A stretch of DNA of 64,000 bases from Telopea speciosissima (lineage: Eukaryota; Streptophyta; Magnoliopsida; Proteales; Proteaceae). Of this stretch, positions 1 through 11,700 are shown piece after piece. Location of the stretch: contig NC_057917.1 of assembly GCF_018873765.1 (NCBI RefSeq), positions 58,276,464-58,340,463 of the forward strand, in the 5' to 3' direction. Position numbers and translations under genes: made by a program. Within the stretch, counting starts at the first letter, position 1. Each line of letters opens with the position of its first letter. The notes under the pieces were generated by a model. The model was not told the origin of the DNA. It ran no database searches and was given only the letters and a program-made list of their open reading frames with translations.

Positions 1-492
1 GAAGGCTCCCCTGCGGAGTGGGGGTTGCTGTCGCGCAAGTCTCTTTGATCTCGCGCCACGGGAGATGATCTCCTAGGGTTTGGCTCTTGTGGAGGTATGG
101 ACTCCACCCTTCTGCTTGAGTGAAGTCCTCCGATGGTGAGATGTCGCACGCTGCGTCAGGTATTCTTGAAAGAGTCGTTGTTCATCGAGGATCTATCGTT
201 GCGAGTCGTTGATCGACCCACATGGGTGGAGCATTGGGGTGGTGTCACCTCCACCACCACATCGTTGGCCTCGTCATTGTTGGGCTCGCGATCACGAACT
301 GGTCATTAAGGGGATCTCCTCCTCCGAGAGGGACATGGTCCTGGTCGTTGGCTCTGCGGCGAGAGCACTCGGGGTGGTGATCCATTCCTTGCTCCGTTGT
401 TGGTGGTGGTAGTCTTCCTTCGTGCCATTGAATGAGTATGGAAGCGAGCTAGTAGTTGTAATGGCTAGCGTCGTTCCCACAGACGGCACCAA
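1..492 (-). mobile_element. Internal 5' part of a minus-strand Ty3-gypsy-like LTR retrotransposon
   Basis: Read on the minus strand, positions 492-473 give a primer-binding-site-like string beginning TTGGTGCCGTCTGTGGGAAC. This resembles the TGGCGCCGTCTGTGGGA segment that follows the 5' LTR in many plant Ty3-gypsy elements. The rest of the segment (472 to 1) would then be leader and early coding sequence. I see no recognisable gag motif in it, and the element runs off the window. The element class rests on the primer-site match only. Confidence 0.5.
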
Positions 493-1480
493 TGCTGTGC
501 GTCAAGAAATCATCGAGCGGTCTGCGAGTGCCGTCACCTGCAAGTGGACCAAAGGGGTCACAGAGAGAACCGGTGTGGTCCGGCCTAGGGCTCTCCGATG
601 CCAAAGTTAGATCTCCCTGGCGCAAACGGATGAATAGTGATTATTCAGTATGAGTTTAGATGTCCCCTATGGGGTTGTGTACCTTGCCTTTTATAGTAAC
701 ATATGGCGGTGTGGAGAGTCCCCGTTTGATTGACGATTGCGCCGTTGAGTGGATAGAGGCCCTGGGTAGCGGGGCTCTATCTCGATTGGCCATCTCCCGC
801 GGGAGGAGTGTCTGGTGGCATCAGGATCCTTGGTGGATAGATATCCGCGTGTGGTGATAACGCCCTTGGTGCTTGAATCCGTCGGATGAGCGTGACCTCT
901 AAGGGTCTAGAGTCCTGGTAGTGACATGAGTCTTAGCGATACGATCGGGGTGGTAGATGGGTGGCCCCCACCTCAGTGCCCATGATGTCGCGGGTGAGGC
1001 CGCGCCGGTGAGGAGGCCGCGCTGGTGAGGCCGCGCTGGTGAGGCGTGAGGAGGCCGCGCTGGGTGAGGCCGCGCCTAGGTGAGGCCGTGAGGAGGCCGC
1101 TCCGGGTGAGGCCGCGCTGGTGAGGCGTGAGGAGGCCGCCGGGTGAGGCCGCGCCTAGGTGAGGCCGTGAGGAGGCAGCGCTGGGTGAGGCCGCGCCGGG
1201 TGAGGCTGTGAGGAGGCCGCGCCTGGTGAGGCGTGAGGAGGCCGCGCTGGGTGAGGCCGCGCCTAGGTGAGGCCGTGAGGAGGCCGCGCTCGGGTGAGGC
1301 CGCACCGGGTGAGGCTGTGAGGAGGCCGCGCCCGGTGAGGAGGCCGCGCTGGGTGAGGCCGCGCCCGGATGTGTGGCCGCGCGAGTAGTGGCCGCCCGAA
1401 TGGTGTGGGACTCCGGTTCGTTCCCCTTGGCTATGGGGCGGGTCGTCTATGACACGTGGCGATCGTTGATTGGCCCTGTG
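493..1480 (-). mobile_element. Probable LTR of the same Ty3-gypsy-like element
   Basis: The sequence directly outside the primer-binding-site-like string begins TGCTGTG on the plus strand, so the LTR would end in CA on the minus strand. A TATA-like stretch (CTTTTATAG) occurs near 690, and a GC-rich tandem array fills 990-1372. The far boundary is set only by where resistance-gene coding homology starts (about 1485); I could not identify the exact LTR end or a target duplication. This insertion probably removed the 5' half of the neighbouring NBS-LRR gene. Confidence 0.4.
990..1372. repeat. GC-rich minisatellite
   Basis: About 380 bp built from short units of the type GAGGCCGCGCTGGGTGAG, with variants (CGCCTAGGTGAGGCCGTGA and others) forming a higher-order pattern of roughly 60-130 bp. 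The array is far richer in GC and CpG than the rest of the window. The open frames across it (Ala/Ser/Arg/Pro repeats) are by-products of the repeat. Confidence 0.85.
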
Positions 1481-1484
1481 AATA

Positions 1485-3234
1485 TTGGATGTATCAGATA
1501 GATTGAAGAATGATATGCTTAGGAGTCTATTTCTTTATTATGCTTGTTTCCCTGAAAACAATAACATAGGGGAATATGAGATTTTAAATTATTGCATTAG
1601 AGAAGGATTAGCAGATAAATTAGGGAGTTTGAAAGCTGCAAGGAATAAAGTTGAGGATCTGATTGAGAGCTTGAAAATTGCTAACATGTTGGAAGATAGA
1701 GAGTATAAAGGTAGTGCGAGGATGCATGATATGATGCGAGAGCTTGCACATTGGATTACTTCTTCAGAGTACTTGGATAGTAGCCCCAAGTTCTTGATAA
1801 GGACTGGTAAATCAGTTAAAGAGGCACCACAGCCTCTTGAGTGGGTAGATACAACAACGATTTCTCTAATAGATACCATAATAAAGGAGTTGCCAGTGTT
1901 GGGAGAGACATGCCGAAAACTAACCACTTTGCTATTGAGGAGTAAATTTCTTGCAACACATGGATCATCTTAGCGTACTTGATCTTTCTCACTCATATAA
2001 ATTGGAACTTCTTCCAAATTCCTTGTCATGTTTAGGCAATCTTCGGGTGCTTAGGCTACAAAGGTGTGCAAGTTTGAGAGCGTTGCCTGAACTTGGAATG
2101 CTTCAACTCCAAATTTTAGATTTAAATTTTTGTGAAAAGTTAGATCAGCAAATCCTTGGATCTGAATGTGTGGGAAGTGAAAGCAATTTAAGGTACTTGG
2201 ATTTGGAAAGGACCAACGTTTCTATTCCAGTGGGGGTAATTTCTTGTTTGCACAAATTGGAGGACTTGAGACTTGGAGCGAGTAAAATAAAATGGAGGGT
2301 GGGTGAGTAGTGATGAAGATGAAAAATGGGATGGACAAAGGGTTGAGGAGGAGGAGGAGGAGAGAAGAAGTGGGTCTAGTGATAGTCATCAACCCTCCAT
2401 CATTGATGTGGGGGAGTTGTCTCACTTGACCAATTTAACATCTCTTTCCATTTGCTTCCAAGATATCATTATTTCTGATTGGTTCAAACCTTTGGCCAAG
2501 AAGATGAAGGACTTGGAGCTGAGGCATTGCAGAGTAATGAAACAAGACAATCTACTAGCTCTCAATGAATCTCAAAATCTACAATTATTAAGTATTGTGG
2601 GTTGTCCAGGTCTGACATGTGTGCCTATTGATGTTAAAGAGACTGTTATGATAATGGGTTGTGAGGAGTTGGAGAAGGTGTTTGATGAAGAGGACATCTA
2701 CCAAGGGTCATCCTCTATTAAGGAATTAATCCTGGAAAGATTACCCAAATTGGAAAAGTTATATGTTGGTCTTCCACCACTAAATTGCTTTGGTCAACTA
2801 TCATGGATACATATACAGTATTGCAATAGATTGAAGATGGTCTTCACCAAGGGAATGCCATGTCTCTACAACTTGGAGACAATGTTAGTTTCTGGTTGTG
2901 AAAGAATGGAAGTAATAATTGAAGCAGAGGAAGAAATTGGGGAGGAGTTGGAAGGGAAGAGTAATATTGATAATGGAGGAGTAGTCATCTCACCCTTCCC
3001 AAAACTGATGTCTTTAGTTCTACTTGACCTACCAACACTAGCTGACTTGTGTAGCAACCACATCTTGCCTTGCATTGCCCTCTTATAAGAGAAGTGAGGA
3101 TGACAAACTGTCCAAGGTTAAAGAAGGATCCTCTTCAAATACGAAACACAGATGGGTTACTTGTTATCGATGAGGAGGGACAGTGGATGGTAGGTGATAA
3201 GGTCGTTGAAGAGGAAATTCAAGCTTCTCTGTGA
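1485..3234 (+). pseudogene. CC-NBS-LRR resistance gene remnant, 5'-truncated and frameshifted
   Basis: Intact members are intracellular immune receptors that sense pathogen effectors. The first segment (1485-1950) covers the end of NB-ARC: an FLYYACFPE motif like the conserved CFLYCALFPE, then an ARMHDMMRELAHWI stretch holding the MHD motif. Segments 1951-2299 and 2300-3088 encode leucine-rich repeats (for example LSVLDLSHSYKLELLPNSL, then NLETMLVSGCERMEVI). A fourth segment to 3234 encodes a typical C-terminus ending EEEIQASL before TGA. Reading needs frame changes near 1945, 2295 and 3080. The coiled coil, P-loop and kinase-2 are missing, cut off at the gypsy-like LTR. The combination of truncation and three frame breaks marks it as dead; the RPS2/RFL1-like subclass is inferred from the LRR style. 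Confidence 0.9.
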
Positions 3235-5783
3235 GCTCCACATGAGAGAAACCAATTCTGGGTTGAGGTCCTTGCTCTGTTCTGTGCTCCCCTCACTCCA
3301 TCTCTGTTACTTTACTTTGTGTATTGGGTGATTCGTTTTTTGTATTTTTTTTAACTCTTGGGAGAGACATCTCATTGTACTTCATTCTTGTTAAACAATA
3401 AATTACATTCCCCCCTCTCTCTTCTCAGCTTTACTTATTTATTGAGCATATATATATTTTTCTTCCATGAGGCAAGTCCAATGCAGCTGAAATTTTATAG
3501 AAAAGTAAACCTCTAGGGTCTCTCTTGCTCACACTCCAAAGTTTTAGCTTAAATAAATTTTTTTCCCAAATGTCAAAGATGCAGAGAGTACAAGAAAACC
3601 TTTTGGTTATTTCATTTTTATTTTTTTGCTTTCCTTTGTCTACCTTGAGTCAATGAGGCATTATATTGTATATTTATAATTTATATGCTGTGACACCTCA
3701 AACAACCAAGATTTATAAGTAGATTTAGGTTAATCAACATAGATCGATCAGTTGGCATGTTTTAATACTAAATCCCCTGGTTCATAAATACTGCTTCTCT
3801 GCATGTTGGGTCAATTTTGGATTTTGAGTTGACCAAAGCCTGAAGCTATTAAAGTGGAGTGTCTTGTTTCAGAACCACCTGTTAAAACTATTAGCAGGTT
3901 GTTAACAATCTAATTGCTGCTCCCAAAATGACCGGTCATGCCCTTAAGAGTATAAGAAAACCCCAGAAGTGCAGGAAGAGCCCCCATCATCCCTACCTCC
4001 ACCAAAACCTGAACCTGTTAAAGTCGAGTGTCTTGTTTCAGAACCACCTGATCTGTTCTGTAATTACTCAACCTTCTTTCTGATACAAATCCATTTTGAG
4101 AAATGACAAGAAACCAAAAAATATGCCAAACCGTTTCAATTAGGTTGGAACATCACTAAAGATAGATTTTGAGTGCAATCTTACAGTTAACAAGTTTTTA
4201 TTGGACAGAGTGCACCAAACTGGACAAAAATTTTACTTTTTCTTTTTCGAGAGATCCGAAGAGGAGATCCAGAATAAATAGAATTGAAAGACATTTTCTT
4301 CATATCAGGTTCATAAACTTTAGTTTTGATGCCACCATGGGAGTTTTTGATGAAAAAAAAAAAAAATCTCCCTTTTTAAGAGAGTTATATCTGTTGATCG
4401 GAGAATTCATAGAAAAGGTTCAAAATGGCCCCGATGGCTAAAACATCTTTAATATTAGCACAGCAAAATACAAAGTGTCATCTGCAAACAACAAATGGGA
4501 GATCTCAGAGTTAGATCTACCAATTTTCATTCCTTGAAACAAGTCAAAACCCTATACACATTTGTTTCATTTCTTGGCAATCGAAGTGGAAGATTACCTG
4601 ACGAAGCCCTTCGTAAATAATGGCTTTAAGCCCTAAGCAAAGAATCAATACTTCCCCAACAATTTTAGAACTGAGGTAAACATGGTTGACAGTCACCATA
4701 TAGATACTTAAGATATGTCTTGTGATTTTGTAAAACAACACATACATATGTGACACCAAATAATTACTATTTTGTTTGTGTGTTGAAGCAGAATTGGAAT
4801 CACATTATCAATAGCCCATACTATGGCAAATCGGGCTAGGGTCGAAAAACATAGTATTCATATTTTAAACGATTTGTCTTCTTTTCTTTTTTAATTAAAA
4901 TTTTTAATTTTCTACATAAAATAAAATAATCACGCTTTAGTTTATACATTTGAGTGGACTAATGTCCGATATATTAATTAGGCCAAGGATAAAGGCTTTA
5001 CAAGTTGGAGCATGCATATAGCAAAGAGGCATGGTCTTAGGTATCGGTCTTGTCCGATATGGATTGGTCATATCGGGCTGCATTGGATCATTTAACCTTT
5101 CAAAATATCGATACTTTGATTTTGAATCTTTTACCCTCTTATGTACTGATACCACCACTATAATATCGGTCACGTATCGATGTCGATCACAGTTAATACA
5201 AATAACATCTATTCGATACCGATACCTTGATTAGTGGAAAGAAAAAAACAGAAGATCTGGATTCTTTTTTAAGCGAGTTCCACATCATGATGGTAGGGAG
5301 TCGGACATGGTGGTGGTGTGACGATTAAGAGAAAAGAAAAAAAAAATGTGTGTTTATTTTATTTTAACATGATATTACTATTTTGAAATCAATTTCAATT
5401 TCATAATTGAATCAGTTCCTCAATTACTTCAGAATTTTTATTCTATTTGATTTCTATTTCTTGAAATAAGGTGTAAAAATCAAACCAAATAATTGAAACC
5501 ATACCAAATCAGGTCAAGTCCAAGACTCCAAATCCATTCTGTCGCAAGGCAACGAGAAAGTCGGAACTTGGAGACAGAGTAGTGCACATATCCACGTGGC
5601 ACACTGTCTTTTTTATAACTCCACGTGGCAAACTGTCATCACTCATCAACTCGCTCAAAATTATTGTCCACTTCGCTGATTCCACTTGGCTCTCTCTCAT
5701 CTTCCTTTCCTCTCTAGCAATTGCAGAAAGAAGAAGCGGAGGAGAAGATCTACGAATCTCGTAAAACAAAGAAAATTTTAGAA
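3235..5783. other. Intergenic region between the NBS-LRR remnant and AIP1
   Basis: AT-rich sequence without a supported gene. It contains the likely former 3' flank of the resistance gene, a 43-bp imperfect direct repeat (3839-3881 and 4008-4050), and a stretch near 5030-5230 rich in degenerate TATCGATACC-type motifs. Similar motifs recur near 40200-40310, suggesting an old dispersed repeat. The last ~250 bp hold pyrimidine-rich leader sequence immediately before the AIP1 start. Confidence 0.6.
3839..4050. repeat. Pair of 43-bp direct repeats
   Basis: Positions 3839-3881 and 4008-4050 share a 43-bp segment containing GAGTGTCTTGTTTCAGAACC, with only a few differences. They are about 170 bp apart with unrelated sequence between. 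A local duplication is the simplest explanation. Confidence 0.75.
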
Positions 5784-8700
5784 ATGACGGAGCTTTCAGA
5801 AACGTACGTTTGCGTTCCGTCAACGGAGCGAGGCCAAGGGATCTTAATCTCCGGAGATCCCAAGTCGAACTCTATCCTCTACTGCAATGGCAGATCCGTT
5901 ATTATTCGTTACCTCGACAGGCCTCTTGAAGTTTCTATCTACGGTGAGCATGCTTACCCGACCACTGTCGCTCGCTACTCTCCCAATGGTGAGTGGATCG
6001 CTTCTGCCGATGTTTCTGGGACCGTTAAAATCTGGGGGGTGCATAATGATCACGTCCTCAAGAATGAGTTTAGGGTTCTTTCTGGTCGGATCGATGATTT
6101 GCAGTGGTCGCCTGATTGCCAGAGGATCGTAGCTTCCGGTGACGGCAAGGGCAAATCCTTCGTCCGGGCTTTCATGTGAGCTTCCTGTTCACCTTCTGTT
6201 CCATTTTTTTCTGGTTCTATTGGAAGTGATTATAACGAAGATCTTTGTTCTTTTTTCTAAGAAGTTCCTATCAATTATAGTTGCATTATAAAATTGGAAA
6301 ATTGATACCGAATTCAACCATGGTTTGACACATCATAAAGTAGGAGTAATCAAGATATCCACACTGAATGCAAAGTACAAAATGTGATTATGTTTTCCAA
6401 TTTCAATGACATCAAGATTCCTAGAAAACCAAGAATTCTTTCATGCTAAAAGAAGTGTCCATTGCACCACTGATGAACCTGAAAGGTAAATAGAGAAATC
6501 CTATATCCCCCCCCCCCCCCCCTAAAGTAATCTTTGTGGACCAATATATACTTGGTTTCTTCTTTTGGTATTAAGTCTCACCTATTCCACTAGGTAATTA
6601 TTGTTTGAAATCAAGCTTGGCTTTTCCAAGTTGCAGTTTTCCTCGAATGAATTCACAAGTTGTTTACATTCAATTCATTGTTGATAGCCATCCAAATCCA
6701 CCGGCTTCTGTAAATTACAACCGGCAAATTATAAAGAGTCCTTCAATATGATGACACACAGTGTAATCTTGCTTTTTGGTTTTAAAGAATCACTTGGTGC
6801 ACCAAAGTGGGGGTATATATTATTGGACACCAAGGCTGTGTCCTACAATCTATCATGAGAACCCTGTCCCTCCCACTTCTTATCATGAGTTCTATTGCTA
6901 TTTAAATCATTCAAATAAATGAAAAACATGGCTTGCTCTAACTATGCTTGAAAGGTGCTAAAACTTTGCTCTTTTGATATGATATTTTCATCATTTTGCT
7001 TTTCTGCATTATGTTTGTCTATTTCTCTGGTAGCACCTTACCTTCTTTCCTGTTTATTTGCTTTTTTACTTCTTTTTTCCCCCCAATATCACCTTCAAAC
7101 ATAATTCAATGCACAACCTTGGATTTCCAAGTGCATTAAGTCTATAAAGTTAAAAATTATAAAAGTACCAACTACCAAAAGACATCTCAAAAATTTGCTA
7201 TGGTGGTGCTTCTTCTTGCCTTGTGTAGGCCCTTCCTTTTAGATTCATAAGTTAACCCCCAAAAAAATTAAAATAAAAATAGAAAACGGTGACAGATTCT
7301 TCATAGTACATGCAAATCATTAATCAACCATAAATCGGAAATCATTGTCAGAGACACCCACTCTATCCTGCAAAAGTTTTCTAGTAGAATAATGGATGAA
7401 CCTGCTCAAGTCTATTATCTTTTGTACTAAAATTTTTCTGGGTTGAATGTGACTTTTATCATACTGAAATAAGATGATCTGTTAGGTTCTGGTTGAATGT
7501 TGTGCTCCATTCATTTAATTTGAAGTGAGAGATTTATGTGAATATACCATATTTGGTTCCATTAGTTTTCCATTTTGCCAAGCTGCATTCTCGTTGCATA
7601 TAAATGTATGAAAGTTTAATTTCATCTTTCACTGTAACCACTTCTCTGTCTCATGCATATGTTTTCTTCTTTCACGGCTCAATCTTATTTTTCTAGTCTA
7701 ATGCTTGTTAGTGATCAAATAATCAATGGCATGCTCTTTTGTAGGTGGGATTCAGGCTCTAATGTGGGGGAGTTTGATGGCCATTCAAAGCGTGTTTTGA
7801 GTTGCGCATTTAAGCCAACAAGACCATTTCGCATTGTCACATGCGGCGAGGATTTTTTGGTGAACTTCTATGAAGGGCCACCATTTAAATTCAAGCTCTC
7901 TCACAGGTTTGCTGTGATGAGCTTTATAAGCACAGCCAGATTAATTTGATATTTATCATTGTTTCAAGAACCAGTATATCTCAATCGAGTGGGACCAATC
8001 CAAGATTGGTTTGGTATCCGGCTTCGATCGTTTCAGTGGATAGTCCAATCCTGTCATGGATCAGGAAATCCAACCGCAATCTATGTAGTGGTCTGCTGAG
8101 ACCAATACAGTCCCTGGTTCCAAACATCAAAATCTTAATGAGATGAATAGTGATATTACTAATGATACAAAAAGGGTGTACCCAGTGCACAAGGCTCCTG
8201 CCACTGCAGGGTCTGGGGAGGGCATAATGTACACAGCCTTACCCTTGCTTTCACAAAGAGGCTGTTTCCAGACTCGAACCCGTGACCAGTTGGTCAGAAT
8301 GGAGCAACCTTTACCGTTGCACCAAGGCCCACCCTCATTACGAATGATAAAATAAAAAATAAATTCATTCCAGAGAACTTAGGAGTAGTAGACATAAGTA
8401 ACCAAATGAAGAAAAGTCCATTGAGATGGTTTGAACCATGTGCAATAAAGGCAAATGCACCATGAATCTGTGTTTATGAGAACAAGTTTGAGAACATATT
8501 ATTCCATATTAGCCTCTTATTCACCGAAAGAGTATATTGGGAACATGATGCAAATTTTGAATATTGTTTTATGTAATATACTGAATCTACTGATACTCTG
8601 ATACACTAGGCTACAACCAATATCTACCATTGTTGAAGTGTTGATATTAAGGGGCAGTTTAGTCTTTTTCCCTTGTTTTCTGTCAGTACTTAAGTCTTAT

Positions 8701-11700
8701 GTACTGTTGGTTGTAGTAGGGCATTATTGCCCTTACCTTTATTTTGTTTTGATGATAATATAATAGGGACAGACCTATGGCAGAACATTCTGTTCTAGCC
8801 GCATGTTCTCTCCCATTACTTGAGGCTTGCGTGCATCTTCTCTCTTCTAATTTTCTGTTTCTTCTTCTTCTTTCTTTGATTCCTCTAATCTGGTTATAAT
8901 ATTTTGATGTTCTAACATGGTATCAGAGAAATTATAATCAGATTAGAGGACCCTCCCATGATTTTCTATTGATCTCCCCTTCTCGATTTTCCCTTGTGGT
9001 GTGTAGACGCCTACTATTGCTTTTGCAATGAATTAAAACCACTCTCAATATTAATGGAGTGTTTTATCCCTACCTACACTGATGGTGCTTACTGATTTGA
9101 AGATTCAATCATCTACAGCCAAGGACTGCCAATGTCGATCTCTAGCAAAACCCTGACAAAATCGATTTTCTTTGAATGGATGTTTTTGGAGCTGTGCTGA
9201 TTCCAGGTTGTGATGCTCTGGTTTCTAGTTGGTGATTGCAATTGATTGCATATCAATTTTCATCCCTATGCTGCATATTTGAAGTTGGTGGTATTTGATA
9301 TCGATCTCCCCTTGGCTGGTCTCTTCGATTTTGCCTTATATTCTGCGACTGCTAGTTGTTTCTTCTTGCTATTTGGAGAGTCAATCTCTTCTACCTACTG
9401 GAGTCAGTTGCTGCTCCTTTTTTGACCTTTACAATACTGGAGTTAGTTGTGTTAGCTGCTCCTTGAATCATCTACTACTGTTGCCTTATAGGTGTTTGAA
9501 AAATTTCCTGAACCAATTGCTGCTGCCCTTACTGTTTTTTTTTTAAGATCCAGCTCTTCTAAATGGCTGATACAAAGAATTCTACAGACAATGTCATGTT
9601 TAGATTACATCTATCAAACTTAAAGGGAGTTCTAACTATCTACTGTGGGCCCAAACTGTTCGTGTCTACATTATGGCTAAGGACATACTTAGCTACATTA
9701 TTTCTGACCCTCCGGCTCTAGCTCCTAAGGATTACAGCACCTGGGTGAAGGAGAATGCAATTATTCTGATTTGGTTGTGGAATAGCATGGAACCTGACAT
9801 TGCAGCTAATGTCATGTTTCACATGACTGCTAAGGGAGTGTGGGATGACTTGAAGGAGACATATTCTCAAGAGAAGAGTATGACCCGTATTTATGAGCTT
9901 TATGAGAAGTTATTCTAGTTCCAATAGTCTGATAAATCTCTGCAAGAGTACTACAGTGCTTTTAAGGGGATCGTTGAAGAATTGAACGTGTTTCAGCCCC
10001 TTACCACTGATATTAAAAAATTGAAGGCCCAACGGAATGAATTCTTTGTCTCAAAATTTTTGGCTGGATTGAATCCTAATATGAAGGCTGTTAAGGGTCA
10101 CTTACTTGCTGGTGATTCGGTTCCCACTCTTAATGATACTTATTCTAGGCTGCAACGTATTATCTCTCCTAGTTCAAAACCAGACACCACCCCCAACATT
10201 CACTACTAGTAGAAGCCGTGGTTTAGGGGGAGGACGTGGTACTGGAGGTCGTGGATTTGGTGGGCAGCATATTGACAAAGCTGCCCGGCAGTGTTCTTAT
10301 TGTGGGGAATCCAATCACACTGTTGATACATGCTGGTCCAAGCATGGGAAACTAGAATGGGCTCAACAGTTGGCCAATCATGCAGTTTTTGAAGAAGGAA
10401 CAGACATGGTTGCATCCAGTGATACTAAATCAGGTTCAGCCATGGAAGAATCCTCTACCACTCTTCGTGATGAGGTTCATCAGCTGATGTGCCGTATAAA
10501 GAGTCTTGAGACATCCACTTCCACTACTAGGGCATCTACTTCCACTACCACATTGGCCCATGCAGGTACACCTGCCTTTCTTTCCACCACTTCCACTCCG
10601 TGGATCATTGATTCAGGGGCTTCTGCTCATATGACTGGTAAGTCATCTATTTTCAGTTCCATTTCATCTTATTCTCATACTCCACCTGTTATCCTTGTCA
10701 ATGGCTCTTCTACACCTGTTACTGGGCATGGTATTGTTTGCCTTAACTCTAACCTTTCTCTTTCTTCTATATTACATGTACCTCAATTTCCCTTAAGCCT
10801 TCTTTCAGTTAATCAACTCACTAAAAATCTGAATTGCTCAGTAACATTTTTTCCTTCTTGCTGTCTTTTTCAGGATCTTCACACCAGGAAGACGATTGGT
10901 GGAGGGCGTGAGAAAGATGGCCTATATTATCTTTACGATGCTGCCCTATGTGCTTCTGTAGCTGCAACTACTGTTGGTGGAGAGTCGTCATTCCAATGGC
11001 ATTGTCGGTTAGGACATTTGTCCTTGTCTAGGTTAAAAATTTTGTTTCTGCAATTTAAGTCTTTAGATAGGTTAGAGTGTAAGGGCTACGAGTTGGGTAA
11101 ACATCATCGTGCTTCTTATCCATCTCACACAGTGCCCCGTAGTTCTTCTTTATTTTCTTTGATGCATTCAGATGTATGAGGTCCTTGTCGTGCAAGTAAT
11201 AGACATGGTTTCGGTATTTTGTCATATTTGTGGATGACCATTCCAGACTTACATGGTTATATCTTTTAAAGGATCGTTCTGAATTTTTACATGTATTTCG
11301 CAACTTTTGCAATGAAATAAAGACCCCATTTAAAGCCTCTATTCAATTGTTTCATTCTGCTAGAATTTGTTCAAAATGAATTTTCTTCTTTTGTGTTTGT
11401 TAAAAATTATTTATCCACCCGTGTCCCTCTTTGGATAGTCTGCCGTGTTAGAGCTCCTGTTTGATATACATATTGTTTCTTCCCTTTCCTACAAGGTCGG
11501 CCTTTTAGAGGAAGCAGTTCCAACATGGTATCAGAGCAGGCAAGAGTCACGGTATCGAGTCCCTCTGGGAGCGGGTAGGTGTTAAAAATTATTTATCCAC
11601 CCATGTCCCTCTTTGGATAGTCCGCTGTGTTAGAGCTCCTGTTTGATATACATATTGTTTCCTCCCTTTCATACAAGGTCGACCTTTTAGAGGAAGCGCT

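Noticed and set aside
973..1305. 110-codon Ala/Ser/Arg-rich frame on the minus strand
   Set aside because: It is a translation of the GC-rich minisatellite.
8168..8336. tRNA gene on the minus strand
   Set aside because: A- and B-box-like sequences are present, but the body and the flanking 13-bp duplications show an Au SINE. The same reasoning applies to 20553-20679 and 50823-50993.
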